A DNA stretch of 28,165 bases from DASPFV01 sp035620975 (GTDB lineage: Bacteria; Acidobacteriota; Vicinamibacteria; Vicinamibacterales; 2-12-FULL-66-21): contig DASPFV010000005.1 in assembly GCA_035620975.1 (NCBI GenBank), positions 1-28,165 on the forward strand, written 5' to 3'. Numbering within the stretch: the stretch's first letter is position 1; each line of letters begins with the position of its first letter. The notes below the pieces were generated by a model, which worked only from the letters and a program-made list of their open reading frames with translations, was not told the DNA's origin and did not search any database. A program made the position numbers and the translations under genes. Of this stretch, positions 1-9,015 are shown piece after piece.

Positions 1-8
1 TACGTCAA

Positions 9-28
9 TGCAAGACCTGACCCCGCCC
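9..28. repeat. Terminal inverted repeat, left copy
   Basis: The 20-bp sequence starting tgcaagacctgacc is repeated exactly, in inverted orientation, at 28143-28162; 22 of 23 bases match over 6-28 versus 28143-28165. It lies 4 bp beyond the coxD stop codon. Relative to the outgoing gene, both copies read GGGCGGGGTCAGGTCTTGCA. From memory, similar GGGGTCAGGTCTTG strings occur as dispersed intergenic repeats, some associated with REP-type elements; this is not proven here. Confidence 0.85.
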
Positions 29-32
29 TGGC

Positions 33-335
33 CTATTTCAGGGTCCCGGGCATCCACCCCCGGCTCATATAGTCGCTCATCGTGATCGAGAACAGGATGA
101 GCAGCCAGAGGAAGCCGGATCCGGCGACGACCCAGGTCAGCCGCGTGCTCCAGCGGACGTGCATGAAGAAAAGGACCACCAGCAGGGCCTTCGCGCAGGC
201 AATGCCCAGCATGACGACGTTGTTCAGGAAGCCGAGATCGAAGTAGGCCACGACGACGGTCAACGCGGTGCCGACCATCAGCGCCACGAAGATCGTGTAG
301 TAGAGGCTCTTGGGTGCGACGTGTCCGGCCGTCAT
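33..335 (-). CDS. coxD: Cytochrome c oxidase subunit IV (caa3 type)
   Basis: Small membrane subunit of the haem-copper oxygen reductase. The 100 residues hold three hydrophobic helices, at about 13-33, 38-60 and 66-86, as in the prokaryotic COX4 family. The second helix carries an FFMHV motif typical of the family. The ATG follows the coxC stop after 7 bp, and the stop-proximal GAGAG could serve as ribosome-binding site. It is the last gene of the operon seen in the window; the terminal repeat begins directly after its TAG. No function beyond stabilising the oxidase is known for this family. The call rests on size, helix pattern and its place after coxC. Confidence 0.9.
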   Translation of the reverse strand: MTAGHVAPKSLYYTIFVALMVGTALTVVVAYFDLGFLNNVVMLGIACAKALLVVLFFMHVRWSTRLTWVVAGSGFLWLLILFSITMSDYMSRGWMPGTLK

Positions 336-342
336 TGGTCTC

Positions 343-1101
343 TCAGTGCCCCCCGCCGTAGTGCCGCCCGATCAGGTAGAGCAGCGGAAACAGGAAGATC
401 CAGACGATGTCGACGAAGTGCCAGTAGAGGCCCGAGACCTCGACCGGCGTGTAGTAGTCGGCGTCGAACTGCCGCCGCCAGGCCATCACCGTGATCACCG
501 CCATGATGCCGATCCCGATGATCATGTGGAGCGCGTGAAGGCCTGTCATGCAGAAATAGAGCGAGTAGAACTGCTCGGCCCCGGCGGGATGCTCCCAGAG
601 GGCCCTGTTGAAGTTCGGGCCGGGCACGATGCCGCTCGCGAACTTCTCCGAGTACTCGATCACCTTGACGCCCAGGAACACCGCGCCGAGCGCCATGGTG
701 CAGACCAGCCAGAAGACCTGCGACTTCGGCGGCGCCCCCGTCTGCGCCGCGCGGACCGCCAGGGCCATCGTCAGCGAGCTCATGATGAGGACGGCCGTGT
801 TGAACGCACCCCAGCCGATGCTCAGGTGGTGGCTCGCCTCCTGGAAGGCCATCGGATCGGCCCACCGGTAGACGAGATAGGCGGTGAACAGGCCGCCGAA
901 GAACATGATCTCGGTGACGAGGAAGACCCACATGCCGAGCGTGGACGCCTCGGCCTGCTGCGACATGTCGTCGAAATGGTGCTGGAGCTTCGGATGGTGC
1001 GCGTGCTCGACGTGGACGCCCGGCTGAATGGCCTGGAGGTTGGCCACGAGGGGTGGCTGGTGGATCGGCCCCGGAAAATGCTCCGGGTGGTGATTAGGCA
1101 A
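343..1101 (-). CDS. coxC: Cytochrome c oxidase subunit III
   Basis: Integral membrane subunit III of the caa3 oxidase. It has 252 residues with about five helices between 55 and 245. Family motifs are visible: GLHALHM (187-193), YWHFVDIVWIFLF (226-238) and a conserved glutamate in LVTEIMFFGG (61-70). The start is TTG at 1101, supported by an AGGAGG 6 nt upstream that lies inside the end of coxA; the two genes overlap by 8 bp, which implies coupled translation. Odd feature: the N-terminal 42 residues before the first helix contain ten histidines (4, 5, 8, 14, 30, 33, 35, 36, 41, 42). That is more than expected for a plain leader and could bind metal. Identity is certain; the role of the histidine tail is not. 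Confidence 0.96.
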   Translation of the reverse strand: MPNHHPEHFPGPIHQPPLVANLQAIQPGVHVEHAHHPKLQHHFDDMSQQAEASTLGMWVFLVTEIMFFGGLFTAYLVYRWADPMAFQEASHHLSIGWGAFNTAVLIMSSLTMALAVRAAQTGAPPKSQVFWLVCTMALGAVFLGVKVIEYSEKFASGIVPGPNFNRALWEHPAGAEQFYSLYFCMTGLHALHMIIGIGIMAVITVMAWRRQFDADYYTPVEVSGLYWHFVDIVWIFLFPLLYLIGRHYGGGH

Positions 1102-2704
1102 GGCCGACCTCCTGGCTCTCGTGCACGTACTGGTGCGTGCCCTCGGTGACGATCGGGCTCACCGTGAAGTTCTCGGTCGGCGGCGGGGACGGGATCTCCC
1201 ATTCGAGGCCCCTCGCCCCCCACGGATCGTTGGCCGACTTCTCCCCGGCCACGACCGAGTAGGCGAAGTAGATGATGGGGATGACGTAGCCGACGGCGAG
1301 GATCGAGGCGCCGGCCGTCGAGAGCACGTTGAGGACCTGGAACTCCGGCGGGTACGCATGGTAGCGGCGCGGCATGCCGAGATACCCGGCGACGAACTGC
1401 GGGAAGAACGTCAGGTTGAACCCGACGAACACCGTCAGCGCGGAGAACTTCGCCCACCCCTCGGAATACAGCCTGCCGCTGATCTTCGGCCACCAGTAGT
1501 GCAGCCCGCCCAGGTACCCCATGATCGCGCCGCCGACCATGATGTAGTGGAAATGCGCGACGACGAAATATGTGTCGTGCACGTGGATGTCGAGCCCCAT
1601 CGTGGCCAGGAAGAGGCCCGTGAGGCCGCCAATCGTGAAGAGGCCGATGAACCCGAACGCGTAGAGCATCGGCGATTCGAGCGACACCGAGCCCTTGTAG
1701 ATCGTCGCGGTCCAGTTGAAGACCTTGATGGCCGACGGGATCGCGACGAGGAAGCTGATGAACGAGAAGATCAGCCCCGCATAGGTCGACTGGCCCGCGA
1801 CGAACAGGTGGTGGCCCCAGACCAGGAAGCCGATCACGGCGATGGCGAGCGACGAGAACGCGATGAACGAGTAGCCGAAGATGTTCTTGCGCGAGAACGC
1901 CTGGACGATCTCGCTGATCACGCCCATCGCCGGCAGGATCATGATGTAGACGGCCGGGTGCGAGTAGAACCAGAAGAGGTGCTGGAAGAGCACGGGGTCG
2001 CCGCCGAGGGCCGGGTCGAAGATCCCGAGGTGCAGCGCGCGCTCGGCCGCCACCATCAGCACGGTGATCGCGATGACCGGCGTTCCGAGAATCATGATCA
2101 GGCTCGTCGCGTAGTGGGCCCAGACGAAGAGCGGCAGCCGGAACCAGGTGAGCCCCGGCGCCCGCATGCGATGGACCGTGACGATGAAGTTCAGGCCGGT
2201 CAGGATCGAGGAGAACCCGGTGATGAAGATCCCGAGCGCCGCGGTCATCACGTGGGTGTTCGCCGCTGCGGTGCTGTAGGGCGTGTAGAAGGTCCAGCCC
2301 GTGTCCACGCCGCCGGCCAGCGCGGCGTACATCGTGAACGCGCCTCCGATCACGTAGATGTACCAGCTCAGGAGGTTGATCCGCGGGAAGGCGAGATCCT
2401 TGGCGCCCACCATGATCGGGATCAGGAAGTTCCCCAGCACGGCGGGAATCGACGGGATCAGGAAGAAGAAGACCATCACCACGCCGTGCATGGTGAACAT
2501 CTTGTTGTAGGTCTCGGATTCGAGGAAATCGCCGGCCGGCGTCAGCAGCTCGAACCGGACGAGCGTGGCGAAGACTCCGCCGACGACGAAGAACGCGGTG
2601 ATCGACGCGAGGTAGAGGAGCGCGATTCGCTTGTGGTCCCTGGTCAGCAGCCAGGAGGCCGCGCCGTGGGCGCTGTTGAGATAGTTCAAGGCCGGTGCTT
2701 CCAT
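1094..2704 (-). CDS. coxA: Cytochrome c oxidase subunit I, A2-type haem-copper oxygen reductase
   Basis: Catalytic subunit that reduces O2 at the haem a3-CuB centre and pumps protons. It has 536 residues and the twelve-helix pattern of the family. Ligands can be placed by motif: low-spin haem His73 (TMHGVVMVFF) and His386, haem a3 His384 (VVAHFHY), CuB His249, His298 and His299 (GHHLFVAG), with the cross-linking Tyr253. Lys327 (AIPSAIKVFNW) marks the K channel and Asp103 (AKDLAFPR) the D-channel entrance. The motif before CuB is YSHPAVY, not GHPEVY. The D-channel glutamate is therefore absent and replaced by the Tyr-Ser pair that defines the A2 subfamily. The ATG has AAGGAT upstream. It overlaps coxC by 8 bp and follows coxB by 16 bp. 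Confidence 0.98.
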   Translation of the reverse strand: MEAPALNYLNSAHGAASWLLTRDHKRIALLYLASITAFFVVGGVFATLVRFELLTPAGDFLESETYNKMFTMHGVVMVFFFLIPSIPAVLGNFLIPIMVGAKDLAFPRINLLSWYIYVIGGAFTMYAALAGGVDTGWTFYTPYSTAAANTHVMTAALGIFITGFSSILTGLNFIVTVHRMRAPGLTWFRLPLFVWAHYATSLIMILGTPVIAITVLMVAAERALHLGIFDPALGGDPVLFQHLFWFYSHPAVYIMILPAMGVISEIVQAFSRKNIFGYSFIAFSSLAIAVIGFLVWGHHLFVAGQSTYAGLIFSFISFLVAIPSAIKVFNWTATIYKGSVSLESPMLYAFGFIGLFTIGGLTGLFLATMGLDIHVHDTYFVVAHFHYIMVGGAIMGYLGGLHYWWPKISGRLYSEGWAKFSALTVFVGFNLTFFPQFVAGYLGMPRRYHAYPPEFQVLNVLSTAGASILAVGYVIPIIYFAYSVVAGEKSANDPWGARGLEWEIPSPPPTENFTVSPIVTEGTHQYVHESQEVGLA

Positions 2705-2720
2705 ATGATCCTTCGCGCGC

Positions 2721-3707
2721 TCACTGCCGGGCCGGGGGCGTCGGGAGCTGGCCGGGCGTCGTGCCGGGCGCGCCGCCCGCCGTGCTGAGCGATCGCACGT
2801 ACGCGATCAGCTGCAGCAGCTGCTCTTCGGTGACCAGCCCCTGGAACGTCGGCATGGTCGGCGGATAGCCGGCCACGATCTTGGCCTGCGGGTTCACGAT
2901 CGATTCGCGGATGTACGCCTCGTCGGCCACCACCGTCGAGCCGTCGGCCAGCTGCACTTCGTGGCCGAACACGTTCGCGAGCGAGGGGCCAGGCGCGCCG
3001 CTCGCCCCGCTGTGGCACGTGATGCACACGAGATCCTGGAACAGCTTGGCGCCGGCGCTCACCGGCGAGTCCTCCGCCGGCCCGCCGCCGAGCCAGGCCT
3101 GGAATTCGTCGGGCTCCATCGCCACGACGCTCCCGATCATGCCGGAGTGCTTCGTGCCGCAGTACTCGGCGCAGAACAGGTGATACCGGCCGGGCCGCGT
3201 CGCCTGGAACCACAGCGTGTTGTAGCGCCCCGGGATGACGTCCGCCTTCACGCGGAACGCCGGGATGTAGAAGCTGTGGATGACGTCCTCCGAGCCCATG
3301 ACCAGCTTGACCGGCCGGCCCACGGGCACGTGCAGCTCGTTGATCTCGCGCTGGCCGTCCATGTGCTGGACCTTCCACATCCACTGCTTGCCGACGACGA
3401 AGACCTCCATCGCGCCGGCCGGCGCGCGGTACAAATCGAAGAAGACCTTCGCGCCCCATCCGAACATCACCATGACGATGCCGAGCGGGATGATCGTCCA
3501 GACCAGCTCGAGCGCGAGCGACCCGTGGATGGCCGCGCCGACCTCGGCGTCGTCGCGGCGGCGGTACTTGATCGCGAACAGGACGATCAGGCCGGCGATG
3601 AGCAGCGAGAAGAAGGCCGTGACCGCGACCATGAAGAAGTACAGGGCGTCGACCTGCCCCGACTGCGCGGACGCCTGTGTCGGAAAGAACGGGAAATTCG
3701 TGAACAT
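2721..3707 (-). CDS. coxB: Cytochrome c oxidase subunit II with fused cytochrome c domain (caa3)
   Basis: Electron-entry subunit. It has 328 residues: two membrane helices (about 21-45 and 66-90), a cupredoxin domain and a C-terminal cytochrome c domain. The CuA ligands are His144, Cys179, Glu181, Cys183, His187 and Met190 (CAEYCGTKHSGM). The haem c site is CITCH at 228-232 with Met285 (PPTMPTF) as likely sixth ligand. This fusion makes the enzyme a caa3 rather than an aa3 oxidase. I chose the ATG at 3707, two bases after the SCO stop; the frame is open much further upstream, but that stretch lies inside the SCO gene and is not homologous. The ribosome-binding site is weak, so coupling to SCO translation is likely. 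The tail is rich in Pro and Gly. Confidence 0.97.
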   Translation of the reverse strand: MFTNFPFFPTQASAQSGQVDALYFFMVAVTAFFSLLIAGLIVLFAIKYRRRDDAEVGAAIHGSLALELVWTIIPLGIVMVMFGWGAKVFFDLYRAPAGAMEVFVVGKQWMWKVQHMDGQREINELHVPVGRPVKLVMGSEDVIHSFYIPAFRVKADVIPGRYNTLWFQATRPGRYHLFCAEYCGTKHSGMIGSVVAMEPDEFQAWLGGGPAEDSPVSAGAKLFQDLVCITCHSGASGAPGPSLANVFGHEVQLADGSTVVADEAYIRESIVNPQAKIVAGYPPTMPTFQGLVTEEQLLQLIAYVRSLSTAGGAPGTTPGQLPTPPARQ

Positions 3708-3709
3708 CG

Positions 3710-4594
3710 TCAGGTTCGATTTGCGCCTGCGGCCGCGTCCGCCGGCCGGATCGCGCGCTCGCGCCGCAGGCTGACGGCCAGGAACGCCAGGAACGCCACG
3801 ATGGTGGCGATGCCGCCGAGCCGCACGAGCCCCAGCACGGTTGCGCCGTACTTGCCCGTCGCCGGGTCGTAGTGATAGCAGAACAGCAGCACGTCGTCGA
3901 TCGGCGAGCCGATCCGCTCCTCCGAGGCCTCGATCACGCCGAGCCGGATGTCGCGCGCCGAGAACTCGATCCCGTAGAAGTAGCGCGCCAGCGTGCCCCG
4001 GGGGGTCAGCACCTCGATCGCGGCGCCGTGAGCGAACTGCTGGATCGCATCGTCGTACTGGTAACGGAAGCCGACCGCTTCGGTCAGGCGCGCAATCGAG
4101 TCCTCCGAGCCGGTCAGGAAGTGCCAGCCCCCCGCCGTGTGCGGCCGCCCGTACCGTTCCAGGTACGCGGCCTTCTTCTGCGACGCGAGTCCCGGGCCTT
4201 CTCTGGGATTGAAGCTGACGGCGACGACGTCGAACTCGCGTCCGGGTTCGAAGCTCATCACGCCCAGCGCGCTCACCAGCCCGTTGAGCACCTGCGTGCA
4301 GAGCATCGGGCACTCGTAGTAGACGAGCGCGAGGATGACGGGCCGCCGCCCGAAGTACTCGCCGAGGCGCACCTCACGCCCGGTCTCGTCCGTAAACGGC
4401 AGATCGAGCGGAATGGTCTCGCCGATCCGCTGATCGATGCGCACCCCGCCGAGGATGCCGGGCATGGCCCCCGCCGGCGTGCCCGACTCGGCCAGGCCCT
4501 GGGCTGGCGTTGTCTGCGCGGCCGCCACGCCGGCGCCGAGGCAGTGGACGAGCGTAGCCAGAGTCAGCGCCGCCAGCGTCGTTCGGTAGTGCAA
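3710..4594 (-). CDS. SCO1/SenC-type copper chaperone for CuA assembly
   Basis: Membrane-anchored thioredoxin-fold protein that delivers copper to, or reduces, the CuA site of subunit II, which is encoded next. It has 294 residues with an N-terminal signal sequence (to about 26). The Cys95-Pro-Met-Leu-Cys99 motif and His189 (QQFAHGAA) form the expected copper ligand set. A C-terminal helix (about 253-276) follows; many SCO proteins have only an N-terminal anchor, so this topology is somewhat unusual. Start choice: TTG at 4594, preceded by GAGGAAA that overlaps the stop codon of the upstream gene. The in-frame extension upstream lies within that gene and is Arg/Pro-rich without sense. The family is clear; whether it acts as metallochaperone or thiol reductase cannot be read from sequence. 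Confidence 0.93.
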   Translation of the reverse strand: MHYRTTLAALTLATLVHCLGAGVAAAQTTPAQGLAESGTPAGAMPGILGGVRIDQRIGETIPLDLPFTDETGREVRLGEYFGRRPVILALVYYECPMLCTQVLNGLVSALGVMSFEPGREFDVVAVSFNPREGPGLASQKKAAYLERYGRPHTAGGWHFLTGSEDSIARLTEAVGFRYQYDDAIQQFAHGAAIEVLTPRGTLARYFYGIEFSARDIRLGVIEASEERIGSPIDDVLLFCYHYDPATGKYGATVLGLVRLGGIATIVAFLAFLAVSLRRERAIRPADAAAGANRT

Positions 4595-4601
4595 GATTTC
4601 C

Positions 4602-5222
4602 TCAATGCGGCTTCTGGGGCGCCGGCGCGGCGCCGGTCGGCTGCCCGGGCGCCTGGACCGCCTCGGCCGGGGGCACCGTGATCGTGCGGCCACCCGATGA
4701 CTCGCCGCGGACGGGCGTGTAGCTCCCCGCGCGCGGATCGGCCTGGCCGTCGGCCCGGACCGGAAGGCCGCGCTCGGCCACCAGCTTCTTGGCCTCGGCG
4801 ATGGGCATCCGCGCCACGCCGGACGCCTGGTCCACCCATCCGTAGGAGGACAGCTGCTGCCGCTCGCGCTCGCGAACCTGTTCCAGGAGGACGTACTCGT
4901 TCGTGAGGAGCTGCGGCGATTTCGCCGCGCCGAAGTACGGTGACTCCGTCGTCCGGTTCGGCATCTGTACCGCGGGTGCGGCGAGCGGCGACAGTACCGG
5001 GTCGTTCTGCTGCGCCCGGCGCTCGAAGAGCGCGAACACTCCGTACATCAGGACGGCCACGACGGCGACGACGGCTGCCAGCCCGCCCGAGAACAACAGC
5101 AGGCTCCGGAGGTCGATATCGGTCTCCTCGTGCGCGACGTCGTCGTTGTGCAGCTCCGCGGGGGTGTAGTGGTGCGGGACGGGCGGTGCGCCCCCGCGGC
5201 CGTGCGGATCAGTGGGCCTCAT
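4602..5222 (-). CDS. Single-helix protein of unknown function in the ACIII-caa3 operon
   Basis: I do not recognise a named family. The 206 residues start with a polar His/Pro-rich segment. One membrane helix follows (about 40-65), then a periplasmic-type region with charged stretch 112-124 and the pattern SSYGWVD (125-131) followed by GVARMPIAEAKKLVAERG (135-152). The tail from about 160 is Pro/Ala-rich. The YGWVD...G..R.PI..A...L motif resembles what I remember from small proteins found beside ACIII genes. That suggests an assembly factor or a peripheral subunit linking ACIII to the oxidase. It overlaps the end of actF by 14 bp, and its TGA provides part of the SCO ribosome-binding region, so it is firmly part of the operon. 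Function is inference only. Confidence 0.85.
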   Translation of the reverse strand: MRPTDPHGRGGAPPVPHHYTPAELHNDDVAHEETDIDLRSLLLFSGGLAAVVAVVAVLMYGVFALFERRAQQNDPVLSPLAAPAVQMPNRTTESPYFGAAKSPQLLTNEYVLLEQVRERERQQLSSYGWVDQASGVARMPIAEAKKLVAERGLPVRADGQADPRAGSYTPVRGESSGGRTITVPPAEAVQAPGQPTGAAPAPQKPH

Positions 5223-6402
5223 GGGCGAACGCCTCCTTGAAATAGGGATCGTTGAGCGGCAGCAGCGCCTGGCTGCGCAGGTTCCTCGCGAACATGAAGA
5301 GCCAGAGCCCGATCAGCCCGATGGGCAGGACGAGGTCCATCCAGTGCAGCGGGAAGCCGTGGTGCTCGAAATTCGGCGCCACCAGCCAGACCAGATCGAT
5401 GAGCCGCATGAGAATCACGAAGATCGCGACCCTGGCGAGCAGCCCGCTGTGGCGCTTGAGATCCCGCGACAGCAGCAGCAGAAACGGGAGCGCGAAATGG
5501 CCGAGGAGCAGGAGGATGGAGAAGAAACCCCAGACGCCCCGCATGCGCTCGATGTACCAGGGAATCTCCTCGGGCAGGTTGCCCGACCAGATGATGAGGA
5601 ACTGCGAGAACGCCAGGTACGCCCACAGCATCACGAAGGCGAGCATCAGCTTGCCCAGATCGTGGAAGTGGCGTGCGGTCAGGGTGCCCGCGAGCGGCGG
5701 GACCGCGACCAGGAGCGACAGGACCGCAATCGCGAGCGCCAGCGCCGAGAGGCCCTGGCCCGCCACCGTGAGCAGGCCGAAGATGGTCGAGTACCAGTGC
5801 GGGTCGAGCGACATGATCCAGTCGACGGAGGCGAACGTGACCGTCAGCACCAGCAACAGGAGGCCCGGGGCGCTCACCGTCCGGAAGCGGACCGAGTCGG
5901 CGCGGGTGATCGCCGTCGTGCCCCGGTCCTGGCCCGCCGACCAGGTCGTGAGCAGGTGGGCGGCCGTGATCCAGAAGCCGAAGTAGATCACCGCACGCAC
6001 GATGAAGAAGCCCGTGTTCAGGTACGGCGCCTTCTGGCGCAGCACCGTGTCGTTGGCCACGAGGTCGGTGTGGCTCCACTCGAACAGGCTGGAGATGCCC
6101 AGCAGCACAGGGATGAAGAAGAGGGCTACGAGGGGAAGCGTGCGGGACGCCGCCTCGAACACCCGGCGGCTCACCAGGCCCCACTGGCCGCCCGAGAGGT
6201 GCTGCAGCATGAGCAGGCCCAGCGAGCCGAGCGCCAACCCCAGGCAGAACAGGAAGCCGATCAGCCAGGACCGGTAGAACTGCTCCAGGTCCACGGCCGC
6301 GCCGATGGCGCCGGCCCCCAGCCCGGCGAGGCCGACGACCAGCGCCCGCTGCTGCAGGCGCGTGAGCTCTGGCGAGTCCGTGGGAATGGCGGGTGTAGCC
6401 AT
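5209..6402 (-). CDS. actF: Alternative complex III membrane subunit ActF (NrfD-like)
   Basis: Polytopic membrane subunit of ACIII, homologous to ActC and the NrfD/PsrC family. It has about ten hydrophobic helices over 397 residues. Recognisable stretches are VDLEQFYRSWLIG near residue 37-49, FASVDWIMSLDPHWYSTIFG in the centre and PEEIPWYIERMRGVWG towards the C-terminal third; the SLDPHWYST segment is characteristic of ActF. In known ACIII structures ActF lacks the quinol site of ActC and contributes to the membrane core and possible proton path. The frame is open upstream, but I prefer the ATG at 6402, 28 bp after the actE stop, because the residues before it overlap actE. AGGAAGGA lies farther than ideal from this ATG, so the start is less certain than the gene. 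Confidence 0.94.
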   Translation of the reverse strand: MATPAIPTDSPELTRLQQRALVVGLAGLGAGAIGAAVDLEQFYRSWLIGFLFCLGLALGSLGLLMLQHLSGGQWGLVSRRVFEAASRTLPLVALFFIPVLLGISSLFEWSHTDLVANDTVLRQKAPYLNTGFFIVRAVIYFGFWITAAHLLTTWSAGQDRGTTAITRADSVRFRTVSAPGLLLLVLTVTFASVDWIMSLDPHWYSTIFGLLTVAGQGLSALALAIAVLSLLVAVPPLAGTLTARHFHDLGKLMLAFVMLWAYLAFSQFLIIWSGNLPEEIPWYIERMRGVWGFFSILLLLGHFALPFLLLLSRDLKRHSGLLARVAIFVILMRLIDLVWLVAPNFEHHGFPLHWMDLVLPIGLIGLWLFMFARNLRSQALLPLNDPYFKEAFAHEAH

Positions 6403-6430
6403 GATCGCGTGCTCGGTCGTTCCTTCCTGC

Positions 6431-7042
6431 TCAGTGCCGCGCCGGGGCACCCGGCTGCGATGGCGGCTGTGACAACTTCGTCGGATCGCCCCCCGGGATG
6501 TCCGCCTGCCCCGCGTGCTGGCTGAGCTGCAGGGCCCGGATGTAGGCGGCGATGTTCCACCGATCGCGCGGGGTGATCTGCGCGCGGTAATCCGGCATCG
6601 CGCCGAACCCGTTGGTCATCACGTCGAAGTAATGGCCAACGGGGAGCTGCCGGATGCGGTCGATGTGGAACGACGGCGGCTGGCGGTATCCCCGCTGCAC
6701 CACCATCCCGTTGCCGCTGCCCGTCCGGTCGTGACACGGCGCGCAGAAGATCTCGTAGCGCTCCTGCCCGCGATCCAGCGCGGCCTGGTCGACGGGGAAG
6801 GGCAGCTCGACGACGAGCTGGTTGTCCACCTTGCCCAGGTGGAAGGCCGGGTCGGCGGTCTGGAGCGTGCCGCGCGCCACCGTGCCGTCGACGAGGGGGC
6901 GCGCGCTCGACCCGTCGGTGAAGAATCCGCTCGCCCGCAGCGGCCGGTACTTCGGCTGGTTGTGCATGTCCTGCCGGCAGCCGGCCACCGCGACGGCGCA
7001 GAGCGCGAGCGCCGCGATCCCCGATCTACGGTTCGACTTCAT
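6431..7042 (-). CDS. actE: Alternative complex III cytochrome c subunit ActE (lipoprotein)
   Basis: Mono-haem cytochrome c of ACIII that passes electrons towards the oxidase. It has 203 residues. The N-terminus is a lipoprotein signal with the lipobox AVAGC and Cys22 as the lipidated residue. The haem site is CAPCH at 100-104, and Met149 (FGAMPDY) is the likely sixth ligand. The DRWNIAAYIRALQLSQ helix (about 161-176) is the usual last helix of this cytochrome fold. The ATG at 7042 has GGGAGG upstream and overlaps the actD end by 17 bp. The tail is Pro/Ser/Gly-rich and probably flexible. Family and role are well supported by motif and position. Confidence 0.96.
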   Translation of the reverse strand: MKSNRRSGIAALALCAVAVAGCRQDMHNQPKYRPLRASGFFTDGSSARPLVDGTVARGTLQTADPAFHLGKVDNQLVVELPFPVDQAALDRGQERYEIFCAPCHDRTGSGNGMVVQRGYRQPPSFHIDRIRQLPVGHYFDVMTNGFGAMPDYRAQITPRDRWNIAAYIRALQLSQHAGQADIPGGDPTKLSQPPSQPGAPARH

Positions 7043-7604
7043 GAACCTCCCTCGGCCCCAGCGATTTCAGGAACGCGAACGTCTTCGCGCGATCGAAGAG
7101 CGGATCCGCCGCCTCGATGGCCAAAAAGAACCGGTCCCGGCTGGCCATCGCGAACCGCGGCACGTTGAACACCGGGTGATAGGGCATCGGCAGACCGTTC
7201 AGCGCCAGCATGCCGATGACGGCGGTGAACGCCGCCACCAGGATCGTCATCTCGAACGTGACGGGGATGAACGAGGGCCAGCTGTTGAACGGCCGGCCGC
7301 CGATGTTCAACGGGTAGGCGATCACCTGGGTCCAGTAGCACAACCCGAACCCTGTGATCGCTCCCACGATGCCCCCGCACAGCACGAAGAGCTGGACGCG
7401 CCGATCGTTGGCATGGAGCGCTTCCCAGACGGCCTCGATCGGGAAGGGCGAGTAGGCGTCCGTCTTGCGATAGCCCTCGGCGTAGGTCCGCTTCGCCGCC
7501 TCGACGAGCGCGTTCGCGTCGCTGAACTCGGCCATCAGCCCGTAGATTGGCTTCGCGGAGGCTGCCGCCGCTCCCTCGGCCCCGGACTCCGCTCCCATGC
7601 CCAT
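7026..7604 (-). CDS. actD: Alternative complex III subunit ActD (DUF3341)
   Basis: Small ACIII subunit of the DUF3341 family. It has 192 residues: an N-terminal cytoplasmic domain starting YGLMAEFSDANALVEAA (about 21-37), two membrane helices (about 70-92 and 112-136) and a conserved PYHPVFNV segment (141-148). The last part reads ASRDRFFLAIEAADP, also typical of the family. The ATG at 7604 lies one base after the actC stop; a second ATG two codons later is possible. It overlaps actE by 17 bp. In known complexes ActD bridges the cytoplasmic side of ActC and ActF without cofactors; that role is family knowledge, not visible here. Confidence 0.95.
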   Translation of the reverse strand: MGMGAESGAEGAAAASAKPIYGLMAEFSDANALVEAAKRTYAEGYRKTDAYSPFPIEAVWEALHANDRRVQLFVLCGGIVGAITGFGLCYWTQVIAYPLNIGGRPFNSWPSFIPVTFEMTILVAAFTAVIGMLALNGLPMPYHPVFNVPRFAMASRDRFFLAIEAADPLFDRAKTFAFLKSLGPREVHEVEP

Positions 7605-7605
7605 A

Positions 7606-9014
<1,409 letters not shown>

Positions 9015-9015
<1 letters not shown>

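Noticed and set aside
3708..4313. Upstream extension of the coxB reading frame into the SCO gene
   Set aside because: The extension is Arg/Pro-rich noise and lies out of frame inside a well-supported SCO gene; coxB begins at the ATG directly after the SCO stop.
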